Notes: a model not told the origin generated them from the sequence alone. Counted from the first letter of the stretch, positions 9,776 to 23,417 are shown. The stretch: DNA of 64,000 nt from Avena insularis (GCA_023614405.1 CM042697.1:305320323-305384322), one strand, 5' to 3'. A program made the numbers and translations.

Positions 9776-12700
9776 TGTAACAGCCCAAGTTTGTAATATA
9801 TGTAATTAGTAATTAAGCATTGCATGCATCTGTTAAAACTCAATAAAATGTTTGCATGTGATCAAGTGTGTTGAATTAAATGCAAATCCAAAACCCTAAT
9901 TTCCCCCTCTCTTTGAAACCACATTCAAATGGTGTTTGGATTTTCAAAACTACAAAATGATGGAGCCCAAATGGTTTGCAAGGGTCCCTAAATATTTTAT
10001 ATAATTCACCAAAGTCTCTAGTAATTTTGAATTATTCAAAACAGAATTCAAATGAAATTACAAAAGAGAAAACTGAAAACAGAAAAATAAAAAGATTCCT
10101 GGAAGAAAAACCTAAATCTAAACCCTAACCAGGTCGGCCCACTTCCCTCTCACATCTCCCTGTCGCTGCTCCTCATAAGCGTCGTTTTGTTTGACGACGA
10201 AGCCTTGCTTCGTTGTCGCCAGCGATGACGTCTGCCGCCGTTCCGCGCGCCAAGATTCGTGCCACCGACAACGCCGGCACCTATAAGAACCATGACCGCC
10301 GCAGTGGAGAAATCTAGCCCTCTTTCTCCCCCTCGCGCGCTCTCTTCCCCTCTCTGTAGCTCGCATGGCCGAACCCTAGCGGGCAAGCCTCGCCATCTCC
10401 GACCACCCCGAGGCCATCCGACACCGCCACGAGCTCCGCCTCGCTCCACTCCATCTCCCTGCAGAAGGAATCGAGGAGGGGCGTCGTGAATCGTCGCCAT
10501 CGACGTCTTCTTCCTCGGCACCGACGAGTCCTCCGAGCACCTCGTTGTCGATTCCAACCTCGCATGTCCTCCCTGAGTAGTCTATCATCACTAGGGTGAG
10601 CACACGGTGCTCAAGGCACCCTTCGTTTCCTCCCTCTCGCGATGTAGCATTGCCCCAGCAAGCACCTGCCACCGCCGCCGCTGTTCTCTATCGTCGTCGT
10701 CGCTCCGGTGACCATACCGAGGCGGCGCCACCATGATATTGCTCGCCTCGATCTCCTCTTTCCAGCAAGACCTCCCTGCAGATCCGTGCGCAGTTTGAGT
10801 TTGCCACCACTGGTGGTTCACAGGCGTGAGGTGGCACTGATGCAGTGCTTGTGTGGCCTGCTGAGGTGGCGTTGGGCCCAGCAGTCAGTGGCTGGGTCTG
10901 GCCTCTGCCTCGGTGAGAAAAGTTTAGGGTTAGGGTCTGACATCAGCATGATGTAGTAAATCTATTTTATTTGTTTAAATACTTTATGAAATTCATTTCT
11001 GGAAATAAATAACCCATGTGGGCCCAGGTTGTCAGGTTTTTAATATTTTTCATAAATAATTTCTGAAATTAATAAAAGTATGACATGTGGACCCAATTTG
11101 GAAATTAATTTAAATATTCCAAAAATGATTTAAAATGAATTAAAATTGGATAAATTCATAACTAATTCATTTTCAATCAGAAAAATGCAAATAATATACC
11201 AAAATGTTTAGAAAAATAAGAGCTATGCAATAGCAACATAATCATACATGGTTGACCAAATTGCATGACAAGTTTAATTAGAAGAACCAATTGAACCCCA
11301 CAGGTGATTCTGAGGATCCCCTGTTCTAGGATTTGGACCTCTTGGACCCCGTTTAAAATGATTAAGCATGTTCTAGGGTTCATTTCAACATTACTCAACT
11401 TGTCATATCATCCATATTGATTGCGCATTGCATTATGCCATCTCTTGATTGTCGCTTTCCTTTCCGGTATTGGTTCTTCACGATAGGATCTGAGCCCGAG
11501 GCTGAAGTCAACAACACCGAAGATCCATACCTATCTACTGACGGACAAGGCAAGCGTAGCCTCTCATTCTGAACCTACTTTTACAAAGTATATTACTTTC
11601 TCGCTATGATGCACACGATTCCAATGTGGTCTTTTATCAGTAGCTAGGGTTACCTATCTACTGTACAGTTTCCCTTTTGTAGCCTTATATTCCCGATCCA
11701 CTACTCCTAGCATACCTAGGTGTGGCATCTGAGCGTTTCTAGAGCTTTTATGATCGACAGCTTAGCCATGCTTACTAGTACCGTCTGAATACATTCATAT
11801 GATAAATCAGAGGTGCCGGAGAATCTAGAAAGGTAGGAGATGGTGACATCATCTAAGGAGTAACTAAACATGCTAAGGCTTGTATGGGAGGCCACGTTGG
11901 GTGTGGTTTTTGTAGTACCATGCTCGCCACCACTAGGAACTGAATTCTTACCTTTGGAACCAAGACGAGCGTACAGCCACACGGGGCATGGACAACCCCT
12001 CGACTAACTAACTTGCCTAGTAGATTTCATGAGTCACATAGTTCGGGCTTTCCATTTGGCATACGCATTGAAAACATTTTCGAAAGAGGGGGTGAAGGAG
12101 GTGCATCATAACAGGTAGGGAAGCGTGGCCGCGGTTGCTTGGGGTCGATGGAGCCCCTGGTGAACCAACCTCGCCTCACATCTTTAAGTACCGGCTTCAG
12201 GATTTGACCCGTTACGGCGGAACCATACTTATTGCGTGACTCATGGTCTCGGCGAAAGCAAGGTAAAGGTCATGGTCAACCACCCTCTGCCGGCCTTTCA
12301 AGGAAGAGGGCTAATAATATTTGGCATTAAGAGTCAGTTGGTACGTGTGGGTAAAGTTGTACACCCCTGCAGGGTTAAATCTTTTCGAAGAGTCGTGTTC
12401 ACGGTTATGAATGACTTGGCGACCGGACTTAAGATCATATATAACATTAACCACTATGAAACTTGCTGATCCACGTGGGCTTAAGGATGCTTCCTCTGGG
12501 TCGAGGGGGTGATCCTAGATAGGAGGTTCTGATGAAGCTGGTGGTTATCAATATGTGATGAACGAGATGAAGAAGTCGTTACTTATCCCTTTTAAAAGAT
12601 TCTGAGTAGACGAGCTTCTTCTCTCTCTTGTTTACAAATAAAGATTGCTTCCTGCAAAAGTAAATCCAGAGAAAGCCTTTCTTGCTAGAGCATGTAGATA

Positions 12701-13129
12701 CTAGGTTATCTAAGTCTTGCGGAGTACATTCTCGTACTCAGCCTTGCGCCATTATTGTTTTTCTACAGAGGATCTAGTCGCAACTGAAGGTGGCTTCTAC
12801 GTTAACATCGACGAGTAGTTGGGGGTCCCAGGTAGCAGCTTGAGGACTATGGGATGGACGTCACTTTTGTTTATGGCCTCTTAGGCCTTTTGCCAAGTTG
12901 TTGTGTAGAACAACATATTTGCTTTCGCTGTGTGATGTAATGTTGGGTCTATGACATTTGGTTTGTAATAACTCTACTATCTTACTCTATTAACAGTTTA
13001 AACTTATGTTGTTGAATCCATGTGTTCTGTAATGTTACCGAATCATACTGTGATCTTCCGTGTTTGGAGTTGAACTTATCTTAAATGGTAATCTGAGGTT
13101 AGTTTAACCCTAATCCCGGGGGTGCTACA
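9776..13129 (+). repeat. 5' LTR of the Tekay-like element
   Basis: 3354 bp. The AT-rich start is followed by a GC-rich stretch (10140-10900) holding the probable promoter and transcript start (CACCTATAAGAACC near 10278). That stretch reads as several overlapping open frames on both strands, which I regard as chance. It ends CCCGGGGGTGCTACA and is followed at 13135 by the primer binding site. Confidence 0.93.
10278..10285 (+). promoter_or_regulatory. Probable TATA box of the Tekay-like 5' LTR
   Basis: CCTATAAG about 500 bp into the LTR, just before a C/T-rich leader. The 3' LTR reads CCTACAAG at the matching place (18640-18647), a substitution that weakens the motif. Confidence 0.5.
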
Positions 13130-13134
13130 GGTTT

Positions 13135-13145
13135 TGGTATCAGAG
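13135..13145 (+). promoter_or_regulatory. Primer binding site, initiator-Met type
   Basis: TGGTATCAGAG five bases inside the 5' LTR end. It complements the 3' end of initiator methionine tRNA, the usual primer of chromoviruses. The stretch from here to gag (13146-13616) is an untranslated leader with no other feature. Confidence 0.88.
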
Positions 13146-13616
13146 TAGGACTGCCTGTAGGAAACCCTTTTATTGGTCGATGTTGAGTCTAGAAGTTGAC
13201 AAAACTATTTGGAAGTTAAATATTATTTGCAGAAACACTGACTAGGATTCTTTTTACTCCTTCTCTGGTGTGATTCTGATGCTGGAGTTTTTATTACCCT
13301 ATTTGGTTTGAAAAGGTTTTGATTTCTTACCTCGTAACTCAAAAAAATTAGGATCGTGGTTTTGGGGTTGATTCTCTAAAGTACTCTGTACTTGGTTGCT
13401 ATTCTCGGAGTTCCAAGATATCTCAGTTTTGCTTGGTGTGTAACATCTTAGCATTCCATTGTCATGATTTGTAAGTTAGCTGGTTAGTGTATACATTAGT
13501 ATGCTTTGATACTACCATGCTTGATATGATGATACTTTTATATCAAGTACTCTTTGTTCATCTTTCCATCTTGTTCCTTTGAATCCCTTGTCTAACCTTT
13601 TCTTTGTTCTTTCAGG

Positions 13617-14720
13617 ATGGGTGATACCTCTCGTGCCCGTACCCGTGCTCATGCACGTGGTGCTGCAAATGAGGGTGAATCTTCTAACCTTCCTCCACCG
13701 CCATCCATGGTTCAACTCATGGCCATGTACAAAAGCAATCGTGCTGACAACATGAGGCTCCTTGAAAGGATTGAGCGCAATACCGCTCAACTCCAGAACA
13801 ATCAAGTTGGAATCAAGGACTTCGCACGTCTCACTCTGCCAGTTTTCAGCTATTCCACTGAGCCACTTGATGCGCACTACTAGCTTCGCACCATGGAGCA
13901 CAAACTTTAGGTTGGTCGTGTTGCTCAAGTTGATTGGGTGACTTTTGCTACCTATCATCTAGAGGGAGCAGCTAACTCCTGGTGGGAAAATTTCTTGGCT
14001 ATGCAAGAAGCTCAACATGTTGTTACATGGCAAGAGTTTACTGAAGCCTTCCGATCTTATCATATTTCGGAGGGTCTGATGGATCAGAAGAGGAAGGATT
14101 TCCTCAAGCTAAATAAGGGCACTGGTTCTGTGTGTGATTACCAGTGCAACTTCAATCATCTTGCCTGCTATGCTACTAAAGAGGTCTCCACCGATGCTAA
14201 GAAGCAAGCTCTTTTCTACAAGGGACTGGATCCTGAGGTTCGCCGTGATATCCATCTCATGGACTTTGGTAACTTCCAAGGTCTCGTCAACAAGGCTATG
14301 AAGGCCGAGAGTGGAAAAGTGGAGTATGAATAAACCCGTAAGCGTCCCCAGGAGGGGTACAACAAGGCCGGTTCTAGCAATAAGAAGCGCCGTGTCTTCG
14401 TGCCTTACAGTGTTGTGCCACGTGCTCCTTATACTCCAAGGTATTCTGGATATGCTCCTCGTCTGAATGCTACCTCAAACAATGCCAGTGGATCAAATTA
14501 TCCTTCTTCTGGCAATGCATCTGGTTTTATATGCTTCAATTGTCGCCAGCCTGGCCACTATGCAAAGGAGTGTCCTCAGAAGAGTGCTTCTAAGAAGGCA
14601 CCACCACCAAAGAAGAATGATAAGTACCAAGGTGCTGGAAGAGGTCGCCTGAACCATATTTCTGCTGACGAGGCTCAGGAAGATCCAAGCGTCATCATGG
14701 GTATGCTTCATATCAATCAA
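13617..14720 (+). pseudogene. gag: Tekay-like gag, broken
   Basis: ATG 13617 opens MGDTSRARTRAHARGAANEG. The capsid (retrotransposon gag) region is seen as YHLEGAANSWWENF, WQEFTEAFRSYHI and FYKGLDPEVRRDI between 13950 and 14250. A CCHC knuckle (CFNCRQPGHYAKEC, 14530-14571) would bind RNA. The frame is single but stopped at 13881, 13911 and 14331. Between about 14710 and 14735 the reading shifts by one base into the protease frame. Gag would normally be fused to pol in one ORF in this lineage, so this shift is damage, not a programmed site. Confidence 0.87.
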
Positions 14721-14734
14721 ATTCAGCTAAAGTT

Positions 14735-17700
14735 TTGTTTGATTCCGGAGCATCGCATTCATTCCTGTCACAAGCTTTTGCTCAACTGCATGGGACAAGT
14801 TTTGAGGGGTTGTCCATTCCTCTTCTAGTTCAATCTCCTGGTTCTAGTTGGCATTCCACTATGGTTAGTCATGGGAATCTAATCGAAGTTGCGTTTCAAC
14901 TTTTCCCCACCTCCCTTATCGCCCTCAAGTCAACTGACATTGACATCATTTTTGGCATGGATTGGTTGACCCGTTATCAAGCCATCCTCGATTGTACAAC
15001 CAAGTCTGTGACTCTGACTAGTCCTGCTAGCATAATAGTCAAGTATTGGACCATAGGGTTACTATCTCCTTCAGCTGTTTCTATCCCTGAAGCAGAATTG
15101 TATGCTCTTGAAGTTCTACCTCCATTAGAGATTCAAGATGGTTCCGTGGTCTGTGAATTCCCGGATGTCTTTCATGAGGAGTTGCCTGGCATGCCACCTG
15201 ATCGAAGTGTGGAGTTTGTCATAGAGTTAGTTCCTGGAACTGCTCCTGTTTCTAAAAGACCCTATCGTATGCCTCCTCATGAGCTTGTGGAGTTGAAGAA
15301 GCAATTAGAGGAGTTAGAAGGAAAAGAATACATTCAGCCCAGCACATCTTCTTGGGGATGTCCTACCATCTTTGTCAAGAAGCGGGATACCAATATACCG
15401 CGTCTCATAGTGGATTATCGCCCACTCAATGTTGTGACTATCAAGAATAAGTATCCCCTCCCTAGGATCAATGATCTCTTTGATCAGTTAAGTGGTGCCA
15501 CTGTCTTTTCCAAAATGGATTTAAGGTCAGGGTATCACCAGATAGAGATCCGTAAGGAATATATTCCAAAGATTGCTTTCACCACATGTTATGGTCTTTA
15601 CGAGTATACAGCCATGTCCTTTGGTCTTACCAATGCTCCAGCCACTTACGAGTATGCGGCTTATGAACTCTGTCTTCATGGAGTATCTTAATAAGTTCGT
15701 CGTGGTATACATTGATGATATTCTGGTCTATTCCAAGACTGAAGAAGAGCATGCCGAACATCTTTGTTTGGTGTTGACAAAACTTCGAGAACATTGTCTC
15801 TATGCCAAGTTTTCCAAATGTGAGTTTTGGTTACAAGAGCTCGTATTCCTTGGTCATGTTGTTTCCGAAAAAGGGGTTTCTATTATCCCCGATAAGGTCC
15901 AAACTATCCTCGACTAGGAGTCTCCTAAATCCGTTAAGGATGTCCGAAGCTTTCTCGGGATGGCTAGTTATTACCCTTGGTTCATCGAGAACTTCTCTAG
16001 GATTGCAAAGCCAATGACTGATCTTCTTAAGAAGGATAAGAAGTTCGAATGATCTGATAAGGCTAAAGAAAGCTTCCAGATGTTGAAAACCAAGTTAACA
16101 ACTGCTCCGGTGTTAATTCTTCCAGACACTAGCAAAGACTTTGTAGTCTTCTGTGATGCTTCTCACCAAGGTCTCGGATGTGTGTTAATGCAAGATGGGC
16201 ATGTGGTGGCTTATGCCTCCCGTCAACTAAAACCACATGAGAACAACTACCCAACTCATGTTCTTGAGCTTGCAGTTGTTGTTCATGCTCTTAAGCAATG
16301 GTGACATTACCTTCTCGGTAGTCGTTGCGAGTTATACTCGGATCATCGGAGTCTGAAGTATCTTTTCACACAACCTGATCTGAATCTCAGGCAAAGAAGA
16401 TGGTTGGAACTCATCAAGGACTATGATTTGGTTCTCAACTATCAACCTGGAAAGGCCAATGTTGTTGCTGATGCGTTGAGCCGTAAATCTTATTGCAACA
16501 CCCTGATGATCAAACAAGCTCAACCTTCTCTTCATGAGGAATTTGCTCGACTGAATCTTGAAATAGTTCCTCGTGGATTCCTTTCTACTCTTGAATTGAA
16601 GTTTTCTATAGAGGATGAAATCAAGCTTGCTCAGAAATATGATTCTGAAATTGCTGAGATCATAGGGAACATTGCTAGCGGAGTTGCTAAGTGTTTCTCT
16701 ATTCACAATCAAGGTAGTGTTTACTTTGGTAACCATTTGGTAGTGCCAAAGAGAACAAAATTGAGGGATTTAATTCTCCAAGAGGCTCATGAATCACCTC
16801 TTTCTATCCACGCTGGAGGTACCAAGATGTATTGGGATCTTCGTCAAAGATTTTGGTGATCTGGTATGAAGAAGGATATCGCTTGTTTTGTTGCTGAATG
16901 TGATTTTTGCCGTCGCGTCAAGGCTAAGCACCAAATACCCACTGGTCTCCTGCAACCACATAAAATACCTGAGTGGAAGTGGGATGAAGTTGGTATGGAT
17001 TTCATCACTGGTCTTCCAAAGACACAAAAAGGAAATGATGCCATCTGGGTAATCGTTGACTATCTGTACAAGGTTGCTCACTTTCTACCTGTTCGCGAGA
17101 GTATAAATGCTAGTCAGTTAGCAGATCTATATATCTCTAGAATAGTTGTTCTTCATGGGATTCCGAAGAAAATTTTCTCTGACCGAGGGAGTTTGTTCAC
17201 CTAAATGTTCTGGACAACCTTCCAAATTGCTATGGGAACTCGTATCTCCTTCAGTACAACTTATCATCCTAGTATCGATGGCCAGACCGAAAGAATGAAT
17301 CAAATCCTTGAACACATGTTAAGAGCGTGTGTCATATCTTTTGGCATGGACTAGGAGAAATGCCTTCCTTTTGCTGAATTATCCTACAACAACAGTTATC
17401 AGTCCAGTATAGAAATGGCACCTTTCTAGTTCTTATATGGAAGAGCCTGTCGTACTCCTTTGAACTGGTCAGAAACCGGCGAAAGAAAGTTCTTTGGACC
17501 GGATATGATCCAGAAAGCATAAGATCAAGTTCGTATCATTCGAGATTGTTTGAAAACTTCTCAGTATCGCCAAAAAAGCTATCATGATAGTTAACATCAA
17601 CATGTTCAATATGAAGTTGGTGATCAAGCTTATCTTCGGGTCACTCCTTTAAAGGGTGTCCATCATTTCGGCATAAAAGGCAAACTAGCTCCTCGCTATC

Positions 17701-18041
17701 TTGGTCCTTTTCGCGTTCTTTCCAAGCAAGGTAAGCTCGCATATCAATTGGAGCTTCCTACAAACTTCCCTGAGGTGCATGACATCTTTCATGTGTCTCA
17801 ACTCAAGCGTTGCTTCAAAGATCCTGTACGTGGTGTTGATCACCAAACTCTTGATCTCCAGAAGGATCTGACTTATCGTGAGTATCCTGTTCGTATCCTT
17901 GATGAAACCGAGCGCAAAAATCGTCGTCAGAACATCAAGTTCCTGAAAGTTCAGTGGTCTCATCACTCTAAGGACGAAGCAACCTGGGAACAAGAAGATC
18001 GTCTTCGATCTGAGTACCCTGCCTTCTTTTCTAAAACTTAG
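14735..18041 (+). pseudogene. pol: Tekay-like pol: protease, RT, RNase H, integrase, chromodomain, broken
   Basis: Protease is marked by [10 protein letters not shown] (14733-14762), with its D-S-G intact. Reverse transcriptase follows with [13 protein letters not shown] (15509-15547) and, after a frameshift near 15650, [11 protein letters not shown] with YIDD at 15708-15719. RNase H covers [16 protein letters not shown] to ALKQW (16140-16301). Integrase has the CDFCRRVKAKH zinc motif (16901-16933) and the triad in GMDFITGLP (16993-17019), FSDRGSLF (17178-17201) and GQTERMNQ (17281-17304). The tail from about 17880 to 18030 (RILDE...VQWSHHSKDEATWEQEDRL) is a chromodomain, which in this group directs integration toward marked heterochromatin. 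In-frame stops at 15915, 16302, 16857, 17202 and several later ones inactivate it. Confidence 0.9.
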
Positions 18042-18064
18042 AAATCTCGGGCCGAGATTCTTGT

Positions 18065-18078
18065 AAGCGGGGTAGAGC
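18065..18078 (+). promoter_or_regulatory. Polypurine tract of the Tekay-like element
   Basis: AAGCGGGGTAGAGC immediately before the 3' LTR TGTAACAGCCC at 18079. Confidence 0.7.
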
Positions 18079-21000
18079 TGTAACAGCCCAAGTTTGTAAT
18101 ATATGTAATTAGTACTTAAGCATTGCATGCATCTGTTAAAACTCAATAAAATGTTTGCATGTGATCAAGTGTGTTGACTTAAATGCAAATCAAAAACCCT
18201 AATTTCCCCCTCTCTTTGAAACCACATTCAAATGGTGTTTGGATTTTGAAAAATACAAAATGATGGAGCCCAAATGGTTTGCAAGGGTATCTGAATATTT
18301 TATATACTTCACCAAAGTCTCTAGTAATTTTGAATTATTCAAAATAGAATTCAAATGAAATTACAAAAGAGAAAACTGAAAACACAAAAAGAATAGGATT
18401 TCTGGAAGAAAAACCTAGATATAAACCCTAACCAGGCCGGCCCAGTTCCCTCTCACATCTCCCTGTCGCTCCCTGCGTAGTGTCTAGCATCCCAGCTCGG
18501 CCCGCCCGGGGCCCGAGAGAGCCCGTGCCGCATCAAGCAAGCATCGCCTTCTTCGACGATTTAAGCCTTGCTTCACTGTCAGCCGCAATGACGTCTGCCG
18601 TCGTCAAGGCCAAGATTCGCGCCACCGACGATGCCGGCGCCTACAAGAACCCTGGCCACAGCAGTGGAGAATCCTAGCCCTCTTTCTCCCCCTCGCGTGC
18701 TCTCTTCCCCTCTCTGTACCTCGCATGGCCGAACCCTAGCCGGCGATCCTTGCCATCTCCGACCACCCCGAGGCCATACGACACCGCCACGAGCTCCGCC
18801 TCGCTCCACTCCATCTCCCTGCAGAAGGAATCAAAGAGAGGCGCCGTGAATCGCGCCATAGACATCTTCTTCCTCGGCACCTACGAGCTCCTCCAAGCAC
18901 CTCGCCGTCGATTCCAGCCTCGCCTGTCCTCCCCGAGCCGTCTATCAGCACCAGGGTGAGCACACGAAACTCAAGGCACCTTCTGGTTCCTCCCTCTCGC
19001 GCTATAGCGTTGCCCCAACGAGCACCTACCGCCGCCTCCACTGTTCTCTATCATCGACGTCGCTCCGGTGACCATACCGAGGCGGCACCACCATGATATT
19101 GCTCGCCTCGATCTCCTCTTTCCAGCGCACCCTCCCGTGCATCCAGGCGTGCCCTGGTTTACTGCTGGCAACCACCGTCTGGTGGCTCCGCCGTGTGTGA
19201 GGTGGCGTTGACGCAGTGCTTGCGTGGCCTGCTGAGGTGGCATTGGGCCCAGCAGTCAGTGGCTGGGTCTGGCCTCTGCCTCGGTGAGAAAAGTTTAGGG
19301 TTAGGGTCTGACGTCAGCATGATGCAGTAAATCTATTTTATTTGTTTAAATACTTTCTAAAATTCATTTCTGGAAATAAATAACCCATGTGGGCCCAGGA
19401 TGTCGGGTTTTTAATATTTTTCATAAATAATTTTTAAAATTAATAAAAGTATGATATCTGGACCCAATTTGGAAATTAATTTAAATATTCCAAAAATGAT
19501 TTAAAATGAAATAAATTGGAGAAATTCATTTTAAATCAGAAAAATGAAAATAATATACCAAAATGTTCAGAAAAATAAGAGTTATGCAATAGCAACATAA
19601 TCATACATGGTTGACCAACTTTCATGACAAGTTTAATTAGAAGAACCAATTGAAACCCACATGTGATTCCGAGGATCCCCCTGTTCTAGGGTTTCGACCT
19701 CTCGGACCCCGTTTAAAATGATTAAGCATGTTCTAGGGTTCATTTCAATGTTACTCAACTTGTCATATCATCCATATTGATTGCGCATTGCATTATGCCA
19801 TGTCTTGATTGTCGCTTTCCTTTCCGGTATTGGTACTTCGCGATAGGATCCGAGCCCGAGGCTGAAGTCAACAACACCGAAGATCCATACATGTCTACTG
19901 ACGGACAAGGAAAGCGTAGCCTCTCATTTTGAACCTACTTTTACAAAGTATATTACTTTCTCGCTATGATGCACATGATTCCAATGTGGTATTTTGTCAG
20001 TAGTAGGGTTACCTATCTGCTGCATAGTTTCCCTTTTGTAGCCTTATATTCCCGATCCACTGCTCCTAGCATACCTAGGTGTGGCATCTGAGCGTTGCTG
20101 GAGATTTTATGATCGACGGCTTAGCCATGCTTACTAGTACCGTCTGAATACATTCAGATGATAAATCAGAGGTGCCGGAGAATCTAGAAAGGTAGGAGAT
20201 GGTGACATCATCTAAGGAGTAACTAAACATGCTAAGGCTTGTATGGGAGGCCACATTGGATATGGTTTTTTTAGTCCCACAATCGCCACCACTAGGAACT
20301 GAGTTCTTACCTTTGGAACCAAGACGAGCGTATAGCCACACGGGGCCCGGACAACCCCTCGACTAACTAACTTGCCTAATAGATTCCATGAGTCACATAG
20401 TTCGGGCTTTCCATTTGGCATACGCATTAAAAACGTTTTTGAAAGAGGGGGTGAAGGAGGTGCATCATAACAGGTAGGGAAGCGTGGCAACGGTTGCTTG
20501 GGGTCGATGGATCCCCTGGTGAACCAACCTCGCCTCACATCTTTAAGTATCGGCTTCGGGATTTGACCCGTTACGGCGGAACCATACCTATTGCATGACT
20601 CATGGTCTGGGCGAAAGCAAGGTAAAGGTCATGGTCAACCACCCTCTGCCAGCCTCCCAAGGAAGAGGGCTAATAATATTTGGCATTAAGCACACCCCTG
20701 CAGGGTTAAATCTTTTCGAAAAGCCGTGTTCACGGTTATGAATGACTTGGCGACCGGACTTAAGATCATAGATAACATTAACCACTATAAAACTTGCTGA
20801 TCCACGTGTGCTTAAGGATGTTGCCTCTAGGTCGAGGGGGTGATCCTAGATAGGAGGTTCTGATGAAGCTGGTGGTTATCAAGATGTGATGAACGAGATG
20901 AAGGAGTTGTTAACTTATCCGTTTTAAAAGATTCTGAGTAGACGAGCTTCTTCTCTCTCTTGTTTACAAATAAAGATTGCTTCCCGCAAAAATAAATCCA

Positions 21001-21466
21001 GAGAAAGCCTTTCTAGCCAGAGCATGTAGATACTAGGTTATCTAAGTCTTGCGGAGTACATTCTCGTACTCATCCTTGCGCCATTGGTGTTTTTCTACAG
21101 AGGATCTGGTCGCAACTGAAGGTGGCTTCTACATTGACATCGACGAGTAGTTGGGGGTCCCAGGGAGCAGCCTGAGGACTATGGGATGGACGTCACTTTT
21201 GTTTATGGCCTCTTAGGCCTTTTGCCAAGTTATTATGTAGAACAACATATTTGATTTCGCTATGTGATGTGATTTAATGTTGGGTCTATGACCTTTGGTT
21301 TGTAATAACTCTAATATCTTACTCTGTTAAAAGTTTAAACTTATGTTGTTGAATCCCTATGTTTTGTAATGTTACCGAATCATACTGGGATCTTGCGTGT
21401 TTGGAGTTGAACTTATCTTAGATGGTAATCTGAAGTTATCTTAACCCTAATCCCGGGGGTGCTACA
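18079..21466 (+). repeat. 3' LTR of the Tekay-like element
   Basis: 3388 bp. It matches 9776-13129 throughout, with scattered substitutions and indels. One difference is a GC-rich replacement at about 18470-18560 that the 5' copy lacks. Confidence 0.93.
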
Positions 21467-21810
21467 CCACTCCCCACCAAAGGTCATGGGACGCGCAGGC
21501 GCCGGAGCTGTCGGATATCTTGATCATCGCCAAAAGGAGGATTCAGTTTCTAATGAAGCACATGGTTCTCTGTGGATCCGACTTCATCAACTGATGTCTG
21601 GAGCGCCGGATTCAGCCTCTGCAGCACCATGGAGACCGCCTCATGCACCAGATCACCAGCGACAAGAAGGACAAGATGCGGGTCAGTTCGAGCCGGATTC
21701 CGGCAAAGGACTATAAGACCCTTATGCAATATTTGATGAAGGAAAGAGTGGAACGAAAAGTTCCGGATGTTTCCATGGAGATGTTCACGTCCAACCGCCC
21801 TCTGACTCCG

Positions 21811-21897
21811 GTAAATATTTCGACTCTGCTTTCGCGTTTTGTTGTTCTTTTCTATTATTTCTTTCTCCGACTCTATTTTCATCGATGACTTTGTCAG
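21811..21897 (+). other. Putative intron 1 of the Tat antisense ORF
   Basis: GTAAATATTT...TTTGTCAG, 87 bases, T-rich before the acceptor. Joining the sides keeps phase 0 and gives a continuous acidic segment. Confidence 0.65.
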
Positions 21898-22070
21898 CTC
21901 GAGAAACTCCCTGAGTATGAGCTAGCTCCACTAGAGGGCTATATCGCAGATGATTCGGAGGCGACGGAGGATGATGAGGTGCAAGAAGTTGCCGCCCCCG
22001 CCCCCAAGAAGCGCAAGGATAAAGAAGTTGTTGTTACTGCTGGTAGCCAAGTGCTGCCAGTAGTTAAAAA

Positions 22071-22155
22071 GTAAGCACCCTGTCTTTTGTTTTCAGTACA
22101 TTGTACCTTTATTTCTCTCTAGAGAACACCTAATATTCGTATTTTCGTGCTTTAG
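22071..22155 (+). other. Putative intron 2 of the Tat antisense ORF
   Basis: GTAAGCACCC...GTGCTTTAG, 85 bases with a T-rich body. Phase 2 on both sides. The joined codon is AAA, inside a lysine-rich stretch. Confidence 0.68.
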
Positions 22156-22693
22156 ATCTAAAGAAGTTTTGAAGAGTAAGACCAAGCCAGACAGCAAGCC
22201 GAGCAAGCAACTGCGTCAGTAGAAGCTTGTCATCTCCCCTGCCATGCTGCCACCGACTCCATCCAGTACTCCATCAGCACCAGAGGCTTCTGCCTCTCCT
22301 GATGCTGGCAACGTCTCGAAAGCCCTGGTCACCTTTGGTGGCCAAGCAACTAACAAGGATGAACCCATCAAGGGTAATGATCCCATGGTAATGTCTACAG
22401 TAACTTTGGATAAAGTGGACGACTCTGCTATATCTGGCCTAAAGAGGAAGAAGAAGGAAGAGATCCTCAGGCTGGCTCAGTCTAGCCTTGAGAAGCAAAC
22501 CTTAACCGCAGAGGCAGCAAGCCAGGAGTTGGAGGACGTCAAGCTGGTTAGCCTCCTGGACCAAATTTTGGTCCGGGATGCTAAGATAGAATCTGGCGAA
22601 CTCCCAGCAATGGATGTTCCCTCCATCTCCACTGCCGAGAAAGTGTTTCACAACACTAAACTCGGATTTGAGAAGTTGCACTTGGAACACATT

Positions 22694-22932
22694 GTAAGTT
22701 TCCGATTCTTATTTGCATTTATTTTATTATCATATCCTCTATCCCCCAAGCATAAAGTCGGATAAACATCGTTGGATCCGAGTTGATGCTTTTAGGTTGC
22801 AAAACAACAATGTAGTGTAGCCCCCAAGGCTCGTGCTATATTTTTACTTAGTTACATTTGCTGCCAGAGTCTTAGTAGCCGTCTGACGGTATTCTGTCTC
22901 TAAACTTACAAAAATTTGCATCTTCCAACCAG
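22694..22932 (+). other. Putative intron 3 of the Tat antisense ORF
   Basis: GTAAGTTTCC...TTCCAACCAG, 239 bases. Phase 0. It joins two coiled-coil segments (LEHI to ELLKNI). It holds no other gene. Confidence 0.68.
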
Positions 22933-23417
22933 GAATTGCTCAAGAACATTTGTAATAAACGCAAGGGGATCAAAGCCTTGCGCCTTGAGAATTCGAAGTT
23001 AAAAGTTGAGAAAGATGAAGCAGAAGGTAAACTTTTCTGACTTCCTCTTTTTCAGTTAGCTATTATCATAGTCAAACTTGTTATGTCCGACTGATATTTT
23101 TCGCTTTGCGGAACTATTGTGCGAGTCTAGAAAGATGGTGGAGCAATCCGAGAACTACAAGGTCTTGGAACTAGAAAATGCTGAGCTTCGGGACAAGCTT
23201 GAGAAGATAACAATTGAATCAGAGAAATCCGTAGCTGCTGTCGTGGAGTCAAGCAATCATGAGACCGTGAGGCTCGAGAAGCTGCTGGCCCTAAGAGATA
23301 AACAGTTGGATGATCTTCGGAAGGACTTCGATAGCCAGAGGGATCTAGCCTAGGCCATAGAGAATGAGCTAAACAGTCTCCGCGAGGAGCATGTCCAGTG
23401 GGATTACTCTGTGCTAG

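Larger units (their letters stand above)
9776..21466 (+). mobile_element. Ty3/Gypsy chromovirus, Tekay/Del-like, nested in the Tat antisense ORF
   Basis: 11.7 kb, TGTAACAGCCC...GGGGGTGCTACA, flanked by CCGCT (9771-9775) and CCACT (21467-21471), a target duplication with one mismatch. LTRs of about 3.35 kb, an initiator-Met PBS and a chromodomain after integrase point to the Tekay/Del group of chromoviruses. gag-pol carries many stops and two frameshifts. The LTRs differ by substitutions and indels, so this is an old insertion, yet younger than its Tat host. Confidence 0.94.

Noticed and set aside
10923..10935. Telomere-like TTTAGGGTTAGGG
   Set aside because: Fewer than two units, inside an LTR, repeated in the 3' LTR at 19294-19306 by descent. 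Not a telomere tract.
10118..10956. Cluster of overlapping open frames on both strands, 60-135 codons
   Set aside because: They lie in the GC-rich promoter/leader part of the Tekay-like LTR and reappear at 18480-19243 in the other LTR without frame conservation. Chance frames from composition.
13135..13145. tRNA-like sequence
   Set aside because: Only the 3' complement of initiator-Met tRNA, i.e. a primer binding site, as also at 37444. No cloverleaf.
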